Origin: Paenarthrobacter aurescens TC1 | Lineage (GTDB): Bacteria > Actinomycetota > Actinomycetes > Actinomycetales > Micrococcaceae | Reading direction: 5' to 3' | DNA: 64,000 bases | NCBI GenBank assembly: GCA_000014925.1 | Contig: CP000474.1 | Span: forward strand, 4,526,001-4,590,000 | Shown: piece after piece, positions 17,222 through 25,253 of the stretch | Layout: each line of letters begins with the position of its first letter | Position numbering within the stretch: the stretch's first letter is position 1 | Notes under the pieces: generated by a model | Databases searched by the model: none | What the model was told of the DNA's origin: nothing | Seen by the model: the letters and a program-made list of their open reading frames with translations, nothing else | Program-made: the position numbers and the translations under genes

Positions 17222-17227
17222 AGGCTA
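17222..17227 (-). promoter_or_regulatory. -10 element TAGCCT of a leaderless transcript (PhzF gene)
   Basis: Read on the minus strand, TAGCCT is separated by six bases from the GTG start at 17215. Confidence 0.5.
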
Positions 17228-17273
17228 TCACCGGGTGCTGGCAGGCCCGCTCCGCGTCTGCGAAACTACCCGT

Positions 17274-17696
17274 ATGGCAGAGAACAAGACCCAGCCCACG
17301 GACGTCTCCGTGGAAGAATTCCTGGCCGCGGTGGAGCACCCCAAGCGGCGCGAGGACGGCTTTGAGCTGCTGGACATGATGCGCAACATCACCGGCAAGG
17401 AAGCCGTCATGTGGGGCCCGTCCATCGTTGGTTTCGGCAGCTATCACTACAAGTACCACAGCGGTCGCGAAGGTGACGCCGCCGCCGTCGGCTTCTCACC
17501 GCGCAAGGCCAGCCTGGTGCTGTACGGGCTCATCGAGGGTCCGGACGCGGACCGCCTGCTCCCGGAATTGGGCAAGCACAAGACCAGTGCCGCGTGCCTG
17601 TACGTGAACAAGCTGGACGACGTGGACCGCGAGATCCTGGCCGAGATGATCCGCGCTGGCTACAAGCACGTTACGGAGGAGTTTCACACCCCATAG
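17274..17696 (+). CDS. DUF1801 domain protein (intact)
   Basis: A 140-aa protein of the DUF1801 family. After a short acidic lead (MAENKTQPTDVSVEEFLAAV), the domain shows KRREDGFELLDMM, MWGPSIVGFGSYHYKYHSG, FSPRKASLVLYG and the C-terminal KTSAACLYVNKLDDVD. Function unknown; the fold may bind small ligands. No Shine-Dalgarno sequence is seen. Divergent from PhzF, ends at a strong terminator shared with rplI. Confidence 0.8.
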   Translation: MAENKTQPTDVSVEEFLAAVEHPKRREDGFELLDMMRNITGKEAVMWGPSIVGFGSYHYKYHSGREGDAAAVGFSPRKASLVLYGLIEGPDADRLLPELGKHKTSAACLYVNKLDDVDREILAEMIRAGYKHVTEEFHTP

Positions 17697-17720
17697 ATCT
17701 CGCGCCCAGATGGCAGCAAA

Positions 17721-17757
17721 AAGACCCCCACCACCGGAATCCGGTAGCGGGGGTCTT
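17721..17757. terminator. Bidirectional terminator between the DUF1801 gene and rplI
   Basis: Arms AAGACCCCC and GGGGGTCTT enclose a second small hairpin (ACCGGA-A-TCCGGT). It lies between convergent genes and can stop transcripts from both sides. Confidence 0.85.
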
Positions 17758-17773
17758 CAGGTGCAGTCAGAGA

Positions 17774-18226
17774 CTACTTTGCTGCAACGACCTCGAGGTC
17801 GATAACAGCGGAAACATCCTCGTGCAGGCGAACGTTGGCCGTGTACGAACCGACAGACTTGATGTGGTTCGGCAGTTCAACGTTGCGCTTGTCGATGGCG
17901 CCGAGGCCAGCAGCCTCAACAGCAGCAGCGACATCAGCAGGCTTGACGGTGCCGAAGAGACGACCGGACTCGCCGGCCTTCACCTCGAGCTTGACCTTCT
18001 TGGAGGACAGAGCCTGGGCCTGGGCCTGGGCAGCTTCAACAGAAGCGTGCGCACGAGCGGCGCGGGCAGCCTTGATGGACTCAACCTGCTTCTCGCCACC
18101 CTTGGTCCAGGTCAGAGCGAAGCCGCGGGGCAGCAGGAAGTTACGTGCGTAACCGTCCTTAACCTCCACAACGTCGCCAGCAGCACCGAGACCGGTTACT
18201 TCGTGGGTCAGAATGAGCTTTGCCAT
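17774..18226 (-). CDS. rplI: 50S ribosomal protein L9
   Basis: A 150-aa protein of the large ribosomal subunit; it binds 23S rRNA near the L1 stalk and limits frameshifting. The N-terminal [20 protein letters not shown] and [16 protein letters not shown] are the family signature; the long central helix ([20 protein letters not shown]) and the C-terminal domain are complete. Last gene of the rpsF-ssb-rpsR-rplI operon; the dnaB gene that follows in some relatives is absent, replaced by a terminator. Confidence 0.97.
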
Positions 18227-18244
18227 GTTAGTTAATCCCTTCCC

Positions 18245-18484
18245 TTAGCCGCGGCCAGCGCCGGAGTAAGGCAGCAGAGCAACTTCGCGGGCGTTCTTGA
18301 TTGCCTGGGCGATCTTGCGCTGTTCCTGAACGGTAACGCCAGTGACGCGACGAGCGCGGATCTTTCCGCGGTCGGAGATGAACTTGCGCAGCAATGCTAC
18401 GTCCTTGTAGTCGATGACAGTGATGTCAGCGGCCTTCAAGGGGTTGGACTTTGGTTTGGGCTTACGGAGTTCAGCCTTAGCCAT
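18245..18484 (-). CDS. rpsR: 30S ribosomal protein S18
   Basis: A 79-aa small-subunit protein that sits next to S6 on the platform. Family signature: [20 protein letters not shown] followed by [20 protein letters not shown]. Eighteen bases separate it from rplI, all in one operon. No zinc-binding Cys is visible. Confidence 0.96.
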   Translation of the reverse strand: MAKAELRKPKPKSNPLKAADITVIDYKDVALLRKFISDRGKIRARRVTGVTVQEQRKIAQAIKNAREVALLPYSGAGRG

Positions 18485-18612
18485 CGTGGAGCTCCTTTTC
18501 TATGGAGCCCGTGGATATTGATCCACGGGATGGTGGTGTTCGACGGCGGTTGTCACCATGGTGCCTTTCGGCAGTTCCGGTGAGCGTCCGGCGTCGGACG
18601 TTTATTTGGTGT

Positions 18613-19194
18613 TTAGAAGGGAGGTTCGGAATCCGGGCCGTTGCCCCAACCGCCAGCATTGCTGACACCGGGCGTAGCCCAAGGGTCATCCTGCTGCTGT
18701 GCGGGCTGGTTGCCGCCCCAGGTTCCACCGGAGTTGCCGCCACCCTGGTTTCCACCAGGAGCGCCACCTCCAAAGCCACCGGAATTACCGGCGTTACCGC
18801 CACCGAAGCCACCCTGGCCACCGCCGGAGCGCTGGGTACGGTTGACCTTGGCGTTTGCGTAACGCAGGCTGGGGCCGATTTCGTCGACCTCAAGCTCAAT
18901 AACGGTGCGCTTTTCGCCTTCTTTTGTTTCGTAAGAACGGCTCTTCAAACGGCCGGAAACGATGACGCGCATGCCCTTTGTGAGGGACTCGGCCACGTTC
19001 TCAGCTGCTTCGCGCCATACCGATGCGCGGAGGAACAGGGTTTCCCCGTCCTTCCACTCATTGGACTGGCGGTCAAAGGTCCGGGGAGTAGAAGCGATGG
19101 TGAAGTTCGCTACTGCTGAGCCAGACGGGGTGAACCGCAGCTCGGGGTCATTGGTGAGATTACCGATGACCGTAATAGTGGTTTCGCCTGCCAT
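18613..19194 (-). CDS. ssb: Single-stranded DNA-binding protein
   Basis: A 193-aa protein. Residues 1-110 form the OB fold ([35 protein letters not shown]), which tetramerises and coats single-stranded DNA. A Gly/Asn-rich linker with GGFGGG-type repeats follows, then the acidic tip ending SEPPF, which docks replication and repair partners. Between rpsF and rpsR as is usual in actinobacteria. Confidence 0.96.
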   Translation of the reverse strand: MAGETTITVIGNLTNDPELRFTPSGSAVANFTIASTPRTFDRQSNEWKDGETLFLRASVWREAAENVAESLTKGMRVIVSGRLKSRSYETKEGEKRTVIELEVDEIGPSLRYANAKVNRTQRSGGGQGGFGGGNAGNSGGFGGGAPGGNQGGGNSGGTWGGNQPAQQQDDPWATPGVSNAGGWGNGPDSEPPF

Positions 19195-19244
19195 CTACTG
19201 CCTCCTTGTTCGTTCCTGCGGGGTAAAGACCTGAAAGGGGCTGA

Positions 19245-19550
19245 TTACTCAGCAACGACCTTCTGGTCTTCAGGGCGGATGATCTTGGTGCGCATGATCG
19301 TCTCGTTGAGAGACAGCTGGCGATCAAGTTCCTTGGCGGTAGCCGGTGCTGCGGTGAAGTTCACCACGGCGTAGATACCTTCGGACTTCTTCTTGATGTC
19401 GTACGCCAGACGGCGACGGCCCCAGATGTCTACCTTTTCGATGGTTCCACCATCGGTGGTGATGACATTGAGGAACTTCTGAAGCGACGACTCTACGGTA
19501 CGCTCTTCGACCTCGGGGTCGATGATTACCATCAATTCGTAAGGACGCAT
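19245..19550 (-). CDS. rpsF: 30S ribosomal protein S6
   Basis: A 101-aa small-subunit protein, first gene of the operon. [20 protein letters not shown] and the [20 protein letters not shown] stretch are typical. The ATG at 19550 is chosen over one four codons upstream, which would lie inside the AAAGGAGG spacing region; the SD sits about ten bases ahead of the chosen start. Confidence 0.96.
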   Translation of the reverse strand: MRPYELMVIIDPEVEERTVESSLQKFLNVITTDGGTIEKVDIWGRRRLAYDIKKKSEGIYAVVNFTAAPATAKELDRQLSLNETIMRTKIIRPEDQKVVAE

Positions 19551-19782
19551 ATGTGAACCCACCTCCTTTGGGCTAAGCGGTTACGGTATTTCCGTAACAG
19601 GAGGTTCATTTGCGATGCTGCGTTGGCGCTCCCCGGCCGAAAACACGGCAAGAGGGCGTAACACAGACTTCAATATCTTAGTGCATCTCCTGCACTCAAA
19701 GCTATTCGGCGGGATCCGTGGGAGGAACCAGCCAGATTACGTATGTGGATAACCTGGTGGGGCAGCACGGAATACTGGGGCT

Positions 19783-20121
19783 ATGACCATTCTGAAGACC
19801 ACCATTCTCTTCGTTTTGGCAGCCGTCGCAGAGATCGGCGGAGCTTGGCTGATCTGGCAGGCCGTGCGCGAAGGCAAAGCGTGGTGGTGGGCAGGACTCG
19901 GCGTGGTGGCGCTGGGAATCTACGGTTTCTTCGCGGCCTTCCAACCCGACGCGCACTTTGGCCGGGTCCTCGCGGCTTACGGCGGCGTGTTCATTGCCGG
20001 ATCACTCGGCTGGGGAATGCTGATGGACGGCTTCCGGCCGGATCGCTGGGACGTGATCGGCGCCGCCATCTGCATCGTGGGCGTAGGCGTCATCATGTTC
20101 GCGCCGCGGCCGGGCGGCTGA
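19783..20121 (+). CDS. YnfA/UPF0060-family small membrane protein
   Basis: A 112-aa protein with four predicted membrane helices: [20 protein letters not shown], then [35 protein letters not shown] and [17 protein letters not shown]. It matches UPF0060 (YnfA), related to small multidrug-resistance proteins. Transport is suspected but not settled for the family. Monocistronic, ends at a terminator. Confidence 0.9.
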   Translation: MTILKTTILFVLAAVAEIGGAWLIWQAVREGKAWWWAGLGVVALGIYGFFAAFQPDAHFGRVLAAYGGVFIAGSLGWGMLMDGFRPDRWDVIGAAICIVGVGVIMFAPRPGG

Positions 20122-20178
20122 GTGCTGGCGGCTGAGGGCTGGCCGCCCCGGGCCGGGCGGCTAGTACCCAGGAACGAC

Positions 20179-20213
20179 AAAACCCCCGGAAGATCAACTT
20201 CCGGGGGTTTCTT
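20179..20213 (+). terminator. Intrinsic terminator
   Basis: AACCCCCGGAAG and CTTCCGGGGGTT form a long GC stem with a four-base loop, followed by TCTTTG. It lies after the YnfA-type gene and just past the 3' end of the oppositely oriented tRNA gene, so it may serve both. Confidence 0.85.
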
Positions 20214-20215
20214 TG

Positions 20216-20298
20216 TGCGCGGAGGGGGACTTGAACCCCCACCCCCTTTCGAGGACTAGCACCTCAAGCTAGCGCGTCTGCCATTCCGCCACCCGCGC
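20216..20298 (-). tRNA. tRNA-Leu (anticodon GAG)
   Basis: The minus strand folds into a class II tRNA: acceptor GCGCGGG pairing with TCCGCGC, anticodon stem CTAGC/GCTAG around the loop TTGAGGT (anticodon GAG), a long variable arm, and T-loop GGTTCAAGTC. CCA is not encoded. It reads CUC and CUU leucine codons. Confidence 0.95.
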
Positions 20299-20416
20299 AA
20301 GGTGATCAGGAGAACATGTTTCCATTTTCTCCTTGACAGCGTCAAAGACACTAACACGAAGAATGGCAATCCGTGGATTCCTGAGGCCGTGAAAGCCTCC
20401 CGCTAGGGCTGGGGCC

Positions 20417-20563
20417 ATGGGTGCAACACCCTTGAATGCCCTGGTTCTGACGGTCGTCTTCTCGGCGATCGCCCTCTATTTTCTGTACTTCGTGGTTCGT
20501 GCAGGCGTCCGGGACGGCATCCTGCAGGCCGACAAGAAACGCCATGAGCAAGCCAAACAATAA
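20417..20563 (+). CDS. Small membrane protein (48 aa)
   Basis: A 48-residue frame starting MGATPLNALVLTVVFSAIAL: one hydrophobic span (about 8-27) and a basic, Gln-rich tail ending KKRHEQAKQ. The codon pattern is coding-like and the frame ends just before a perfect terminator hairpin, which supports a real gene. GGGGCC lies directly upstream of the ATG, too close for a good SD. No named family recognised; may aid a membrane complex. Confidence 0.6.
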   Translation: MGATPLNALVLTVVFSAIALYFLYFVVRAGVRDGILQADKKRHEQAKQ

Positions 20564-20571
20564 AGCGAAAC

Positions 20572-20608
20572 GGGACAGCCGCCGTCGAGCAATGACGGCG
20601 GCTGTCCC
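20572..20608. terminator. Bidirectional terminator with a 15-bp perfect stem
   Basis: GGGACAGCCGCCGTC and its exact complement surround a seven-base loop (GAGCAAT), between the 48-aa gene and the convergent permease gene. Confidence 0.88.
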
Positions 20609-20630
20609 GCTGCAGAAAAGGCGACGGCGG

Positions 20631-22037
20631 TCAGGAACCGATCTTGGCGCGCTCGGCTTCCCCGCCAAGCACCGGAGTGGCGGGCGTGTTGCCTTTATTG
20701 CGGTAGCGAAGCACGCCGATGCCCACTACAACCGCGGCCAACGCCAGCGACAGGAACAGCGATTCGCGGGTGGATTCGATGATGACCATGCCGATGATGA
20801 GTGCCACGATGGCGCCGATGGCAATCCATGTGAGGTACGGGAAGAACCACATCTTGAGGTCGAGCTCCTTGGCGGCTGCACCCATTCGCTTGCGCAGTAT
20901 GAGCTGGGACGTCGCGATGACCAACCACACGAAGAGCGCGATGGCACCCGAGGTATTCACGAGGAACAGGAACACCGAGTCCGGGGCAATGTAGTTCGCG
21001 CCAACGGTGAGGAACCCCACCACGGTGGAAGCGAGCACGGCCGCGGCCGGAACCCCACGCTTGGAGATCTTCATCCAGGACTTGGGAGCGTCGCCGCGCT
21101 GCGAGAGCGAGAACAGCATGCGGCTGGCGGTGTACAAGCCCGAGTTGAGGCAGGAGAGCACCGAGGTGAGGACAACAATGTCCATGATGGTGCCGGCACC
21201 CGGGATTCCGTAGAGCTCGATGACAGCAACATAGGGGCTCTTGGCCACGGAGGCGTCGTTCCAAGGCAGCAGGGTCACCACGATGGCAATGGAGCCGATG
21301 TAGAAAATCAGGATGCGCCACACAGTGGACTTCACGGCCTTCTTGACGGCGTCCACCGGGTTCTCGGACTCGCCGGCGGCAATGGTGGCTATTTCGGCGC
21401 CAAAGAAGGAGAAGACCACCACGAGGATGCCCGCAAGAACTGCGCCGGGACCGTTTGGCATGAAGCCACCCTGATCCAGCAGGTTGGCGACGCCGGGTGC
21501 CGAAACGCCCGGCATGAAGCCAAGGATGGCAACGATTCCGGCCAGCAGGAAGATGACGATTGCGGCCACCTTGATGGATGCGAACCAGAACTCGAACTCA
21601 CCGTAGGACTTCACGGAGCCGAGGTTGGTCAGCGTCAGGAGCACCATGAGCACAAGGGCCCAGATCCACTGGTCGACGCCGGGAACCCAGCGGTGCATGA
21701 TGGCGGCACCGGCCGTAGCTTCGATGCCAAGGACGATGATCCAGAACCAGGCATAGAGCCAGCCGATGCTGAATCCGGCCCAGCGGCCAAGGGCTTTGTC
21801 GGCGTAGGTGGAGAAGGATCCGGTTTCGGGGTTGGCCGCAGCCATCTCACCAAGCATGCGCATGACGAGGATGACCACGAGGCCTGCAGCCAGGTAAGCC
21901 ACGAGGATGCCCGGGCCGGCCTGCTGAATGGCAGCGCCGGAGCCTACGAACAGGCCAGCTCCAATGACGCCGGCGATGGCGATCATGGAGAGGTGACGTG
22001 GCTTCAGGGACTTGGAAAGCTGTTGGTCAGCGTGCAT
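20631..22037 (-). CDS. Amino-acid permease, APC family (GABA/proline type)
   Basis: A 468-aa inner-membrane transporter with twelve hydrophobic spans. The signature LSMIAIAGVIGAGLFVGSGA near residue 17 is the substrate-binding unwound first helix of the amino-acid/polyamine/choline family. GEMAAANPETGSFSTYADKA, typical for GABA, proline or aromatic permeases, follows. It would take up an amino acid with protons. The exact substrate (GABA is the best guess) cannot be read from sequence. Upstream inverted repeats at 22145-22223 may regulate it. Confidence 0.85.
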   Translation of the reverse strand: MHADQQLSKSLKPRHLSMIAIAGVIGAGLFVGSGAAIQQAGPGILVAYLAAGLVVILVMRMLGEMAAANPETGSFSTYADKALGRWAGFSIGWLYAWFWIIVLGIEATAGAAIMHRWVPGVDQWIWALVLMVLLTLTNLGSVKSYGEFEFWFASIKVAAIVIFLLAGIVAILGFMPGVSAPGVANLLDQGGFMPNGPGAVLAGILVVVFSFFGAEIATIAAGESENPVDAVKKAVKSTVWRILIFYIGSIAIVVTLLPWNDASVAKSPYVAVIELYGIPGAGTIMDIVVLTSVLSCLNSGLYTASRMLFSLSQRGDAPKSWMKISKRGVPAAAVLASTVVGFLTVGANYIAPDSVFLFLVNTSGAIALFVWLVIATSQLILRKRMGAAAKELDLKMWFFPYLTWIAIGAIVALIIGMVIIESTRESLFLSLALAAVVVGIGVLRYRNKGNTPATPVLGGEAERAKIGS

Positions 22038-22144
22038 GGATCGGCGCCGTCCTTTAGGTTTGGGGTTGGCCGCAGTGGTGTGCCACTGGCCACATGACTA
22101 GTTCACGCTAGCCTGCGACACCGCACCGAATCCTGTGCACCCGA

Positions 22145-22223
22145 ACATTTTGCACTCCCTCAAACAGGGGCCGTGCACAAAATGTAACCCTCAAGGCATC
22201 TAAAGTTTCTTATAGGAAACTTT
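22145..22223. promoter_or_regulatory. Two inverted repeats upstream of the amino-acid permease
   Basis: ACATTTTGCAC (22145-22155) is mirrored, with a two-base bulge, by GTGCACAAAATGT (22173-22185). AAAGTTTC (22202-22209) is mirrored by GAAACTTT (22216-22223) around TTATAG. This lies in the AT-rich 220-bp gap between the aminopeptidase stop and the permease start. Candidate operators. Confidence 0.4.
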
Positions 22224-22259
22224 TGTCATGCCCCTGAAATGAGTGTTTGACGCTTCAGC

Positions 22260-23567
22260 CTAGACGGCAGTACGGAAAAAAAGCTCCGCAACAGTCGAAA
22301 GGCTCTTCGGATCCTCTACACCGCACAACTCCCGCGCAGAGTGCATGGACAGCAGCGGAATCCCCACATCCACCGTCCGGATGCCCAAGCGTGTAGCTGT
22401 GAGGGGTCCGATGGTGGAACCACACGGGAGATCGTTGTTGGAGACGTACTCCTGGTACGGAACGTCAGACTCATCACAGAGCCTTGCCCAGACGGCGGCG
22501 CCCGTCGCGTCTGTGGCGTAGCGCTGGTTTGCGTTGATCTTCAGCAGCGGACCGCCGTTCAACACCGGTTTGTTTGCGGGGTCATGCTTCTCCGCGTAGT
22601 TCGGGTGGACAGCGTGGCCGGCGTCCGCAGAAACGCAGAACGACGCCGCCAAAGCCTGCCGCCGCTGGCTCACCGTAGCGCCCAGGCCGTCGGAGATGCG
22701 GACCAGGATGTCCTCAAGGATGGGGCCGCAGGCGCCGGACCGGGAGTTGGAGCCGATCTCTTCATGGTCGAAGGCAGCAAGGACGGCGATCGGGCCCCCT
22801 GCCGGAGCATCGGCTGCGTGCGCTACCAACGCCACCAAACCAGCGTGTGTGGAGGAGAGGTTATCCATGCGCCCGGAAGCGAAGAACTCACTCTTGGCCC
22901 CGAAAACCGCCGGTGCCTGCGTGTCTGCCACCACGACGTCGTACCCGCCGATATCGGCAGCGTCCACAGTGGCGCCCTCAACGCGATCGGCAAGCAGTGC
23001 CAGAAGATCTTCACCGGTTGGGTCGCCCTGGCCGAAGACGGGGTTCATGTGTTGCTGCTTGGAAAGGTGGAGTCCGTTGTCGTTGACGCCGCGGTCCAAG
23101 TGAATGGCAAGCTGCGGGAAACGGAGGAGGGGTCCGGTGGCCGTGAGGTGCTGGGTTCCATCGCGCAGTACCAAGCGACCCGCCAGCTGCAGTTCGCGGT
23201 CCAGCCAGGAGTTGAGCAGCGGCCCACCGTAGACCTCCACACCGGCCTGCAGCCAACCGAACTTACCGGTGGTGGGCTTCGGCTTGAGCTTGAACGACGG
23301 CGAATCGGTGTGCGCACCAAGGATGTTGAAACCAGTGGTGGGGCCGGCGTTTTCGGGAGTCACCCAGGCAATGAGCGCACCGTCGCGGATCACGTAGAAC
23401 TTGCCTGCTCCGCCGTCCCACGGCTGCAGTTCATCCAATCCCGTGAAGCCCGCGGCGTCGAGTCGGCGCGCGGCTTCGTGCACAGCGTGGAAGCTCGACG
23501 GCGACGCCGATACGTACTCGCCCAGGTCCTTGATGTGGTCAACTGCTGCGGAGGCATTCGAAGGCAT
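22260..23567 (-). CDS. M18-family metallo-aminopeptidase
   Basis: A 435-aa cytosolic zinc peptidase that removes N-terminal acidic or neutral residues from peptides. Metal-binding and catalytic motifs: LGAHTDSPSFKLKP (His and Asp), AAFDHEEIGSNSRSGA (Glu pair), CVSADAGHAVHPNYAEKHDP (Asp) and the C-terminal IPLLSMHSARELCG (His). Full length for the family. The gene stands alone between the permease and the dioxygenase-like gene. Confidence 0.92.
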   Translation of the reverse strand: MPSNASAAVDHIKDLGEYVSASPSSFHAVHEAARRLDAAGFTGLDELQPWDGGAGKFYVIRDGALIAWVTPENAGPTTGFNILGAHTDSPSFKLKPKPTTGKFGWLQAGVEVYGGPLLNSWLDRELQLAGRLVLRDGTQHLTATGPLLRFPQLAIHLDRGVNDNGLHLSKQQHMNPVFGQGDPTGEDLLALLADRVEGATVDAADIGGYDVVVADTQAPAVFGAKSEFFASGRMDNLSSTHAGLVALVAHAADAPAGGPIAVLAAFDHEEIGSNSRSGACGPILEDILVRISDGLGATVSQRRQALAASFCVSADAGHAVHPNYAEKHDPANKPVLNGGPLLKINANQRYATDATGAAVWARLCDESDVPYQEYVSNNDLPCGSTIGPLTATRLGIRTVDVGIPLLSMHSARELCGVEDPKSLSTVAELFFRTAV

Positions 23568-23604
23568 GCCCCCGAGTCTAGCCCCGCTTTCGTTGCCGGC
23601 CGGG

Positions 23605-24498
23605 CTAGACGGTGACGTTCAGTGCGGCCGTGTAACCGCCCGCGACCGAACCGGACATAGTCGCCAGCTGGTATATGCCTCCATCGTCACCAAAGACGTT
23701 GTCCGAGGTCAGGGTGGTATTCGGGAAGTTCTTGGCGCTGGATTCATAACCGGCCGTCGCATAGACCTCCTTGCAAGCCTTCTCAGTAAGTGCGATCTGC
23801 GAGACCGTCAGCACCTGTCCGGCTGCAGTCGTATTGCTCATGGATTCGAATACCTCAAAGTGAATATGTGGCCAGCGGCCGTTGTACGCTCCCGGGTAGA
23901 TGGTGCTGAAAGTCAGTTGGCCGTTGGCATCTGCTTCCTGCACGCCTCGGAGGTAGTTCTCGTTCTCCAAGCCCGAATCGTAGAGCGAATACTTCCCGTC
24001 TTTGTCGCAGTGCCAGGCGTACACGGCGGCACCGGCCAGAGGAGCGCAACCGTTCGCGTTGTCCAGAAGCGTCAGGGTAACTGTCAGCGGCACGCCCTCA
24101 GCCTTGGTGGTGGAGGTGCCAAAACTGGACCTGATGTCGCGACGGACTACTCCCGAAGCCTCGAGCACGTTGGGGCCGTTGGAACCGTCGCCCGGGTAAG
24201 GCCCCAGCGTCTCCTCCGGGATCTCCACTCCGCATTCTGCGAACGCCCGGGTCACCGTGCTCGTGGCCGACGCGGAAGGTGACGCAGCCGCCGTCGTGGT
24301 TTCCGTCGCCGTGGCAGTAGCGCTGGCGGTGGCAGTGCTCGACGGCGACGCGCTGCCGCCTCCCGTTCCCGGCGTGCAGGCTGCGAGGGCTGCTGCCGTT
24401 CCAGCGCCGAAGAGGAGCCCCAAGCTGCGGCGCCGGCTCAGGAGCGTGGAGAGATCGAATTCAAGGCCGCGGTCGTGGTCGGGGTGAGGAGTTGTCAT
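23605..24498 (-). CDS. Tat-exported lipoprotein with intradiol ring-cleavage dioxygenase domain
   Basis: A 297-aa protein. The twin-arginine start (SRRRSLGLLFGAGTAAALAA) ends in a lipobox Cys (AAC), so it is exported folded and lipid-anchored. A Ser/Ala/Thr-rich linker follows. The domain shows IPEETLGPYPGDGSNGPNVL, then a lone YAWHCDKDGKYS (Tyr, His) and PGAYNGRWPHIHFEVFE (Tyr, His, His), the Tyr/His set that binds Fe(III) in catechol 1,2- and protocatechuate 3,4-dioxygenases. Its place outside the cell is unusual for ring cleavage; the true substrate is unknown. Confidence 0.85.
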   Translation of the reverse strand: MTTPHPDHDRGLEFDLSTLLSRRRSLGLLFGAGTAAALAACTPGTGGGSASPSSTATASATATATETTTAAASPSASATSTVTRAFAECGVEIPEETLGPYPGDGSNGPNVLEASGVVRRDIRSSFGTSTTKAEGVPLTVTLTLLDNANGCAPLAGAAVYAWHCDKDGKYSLYDSGLENENYLRGVQEADANGQLTFSTIYPGAYNGRWPHIHFEVFESMSNTTAAGQVLTVSQIALTEKACKEVYATAGYESSAKNFPNTTLTSDNVFGDDGGIYQLATMSGSVAGGYTAALNVTV

Positions 24499-24560
24499 GC
24501 CTCCATGAAACGCGCCGCGCCTGTGCGTTGTACATGGTGAAACTGTGCCGCGGCTATGTC

Positions 24561-25253
24561 TCAGTAGTCCGGGTTGCTGGGCACCACGAGTCCGGTTTCG
24601 TAGGCGTAGACCACAACCTGCACCCGGTCCCGCAGTTGCAGCTTGCTCAGGATCCGGCGGACGTGGGTCTTCACCGTGGCCTCGGAAAGGAAGAACTTGT
24701 GGGCGATCTCAGCGTTGGAGAGGCCCTCCGCGATGGTGGTGAGGATTTCGGTTTCCCGCGGGGTGAGTTCGTCCAAGAGCGGGTCGCGGTGCGATGTGGG
24801 CGAGTGACCGGGCACGACGCCACCGCGTACATACGTTTCAAGCAGCCGTTGCGTGACTCTCGGGGCCACCACGGCATCGCCACTGGCCACCAAGCGCACC
24901 GCGTGAACCAGCTCAGAGGGGGCAACGTCCTTGAGCAGGAACGCGGACGCCCCCGCCTGCAGCCCGCTGAAGGCGTACTCATCGAGGTCGAACGTGGTCA
25001 GGATGATGACCCGCGCGTCGGAGCCTGAATCCGTGATCTGCTTGGTTGCCTCGATGCCGTCCATGCCGGGCATGCGGACGTCCATCAGAACGACGTCAGG
25101 TTGCAGGGCTTCTACTTGGCGAACAGCCTCGATGCCGTCCGAAGCCTCGCCCACCACATGGACGTCCTCTTCACCTTCAAGAATGAGCCGGAAGCCCATC
25201 CGCAGCAGTGGCTGATCGTCCACCAGCAGCACTTTGATGACTTCTTCGATCAT
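24561..25253 (-). CDS. LuxR/NarL-type response regulator
   Basis: A 230-aa regulator. The receiver (KVLLVDDQPLLRMGFRLILE) has the phospho-acceptor Asp in VVLMDVRMPGMDG. The C-terminal LuxR helix-turn-helix is LTPRETEILTTIAEGLSNAE followed by VKTHVRRILSKLQLRDRVQV. ATG at 25253 follows GGGGGA and overlaps the kinase stop by four bases. Partner of the next gene; likely target is its own operon with the ABC transporter. Confidence 0.92.
   Translation of the reverse strand: MIEEVIKVLLVDDQPLLRMGFRLILEGEEDVHVVGEASDGIEAVRQVEALQPDVVLMDVRMPGMDGIEATKQITDSGSDARVIILTTFDLDEYAFSGLQAGASAFLLKDVAPSELVHAVRLVASGDAVVAPRVTQRLLETYVRGGVVPGHSPTSHRDPLLDELTPRETEILTTIAEGLSNAEIAHKFFLSEATVKTHVRRILSKLQLRDRVQVVVYAYETGLVVPSNPDY

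Noticed and set aside
20499-22097. 532-codon open frame antisense to the amino-acid permease
   Set aside because: Shadow of GC-rich coding DNA; His/Gly/Asp-rich with no family pattern, while the minus strand is a clear APC permease.
22341-23615. 424-codon frame antisense to the M18 aminopeptidase
   Set aside because: Shadow frame; the aminopeptidase metal motifs are intact on the other strand.
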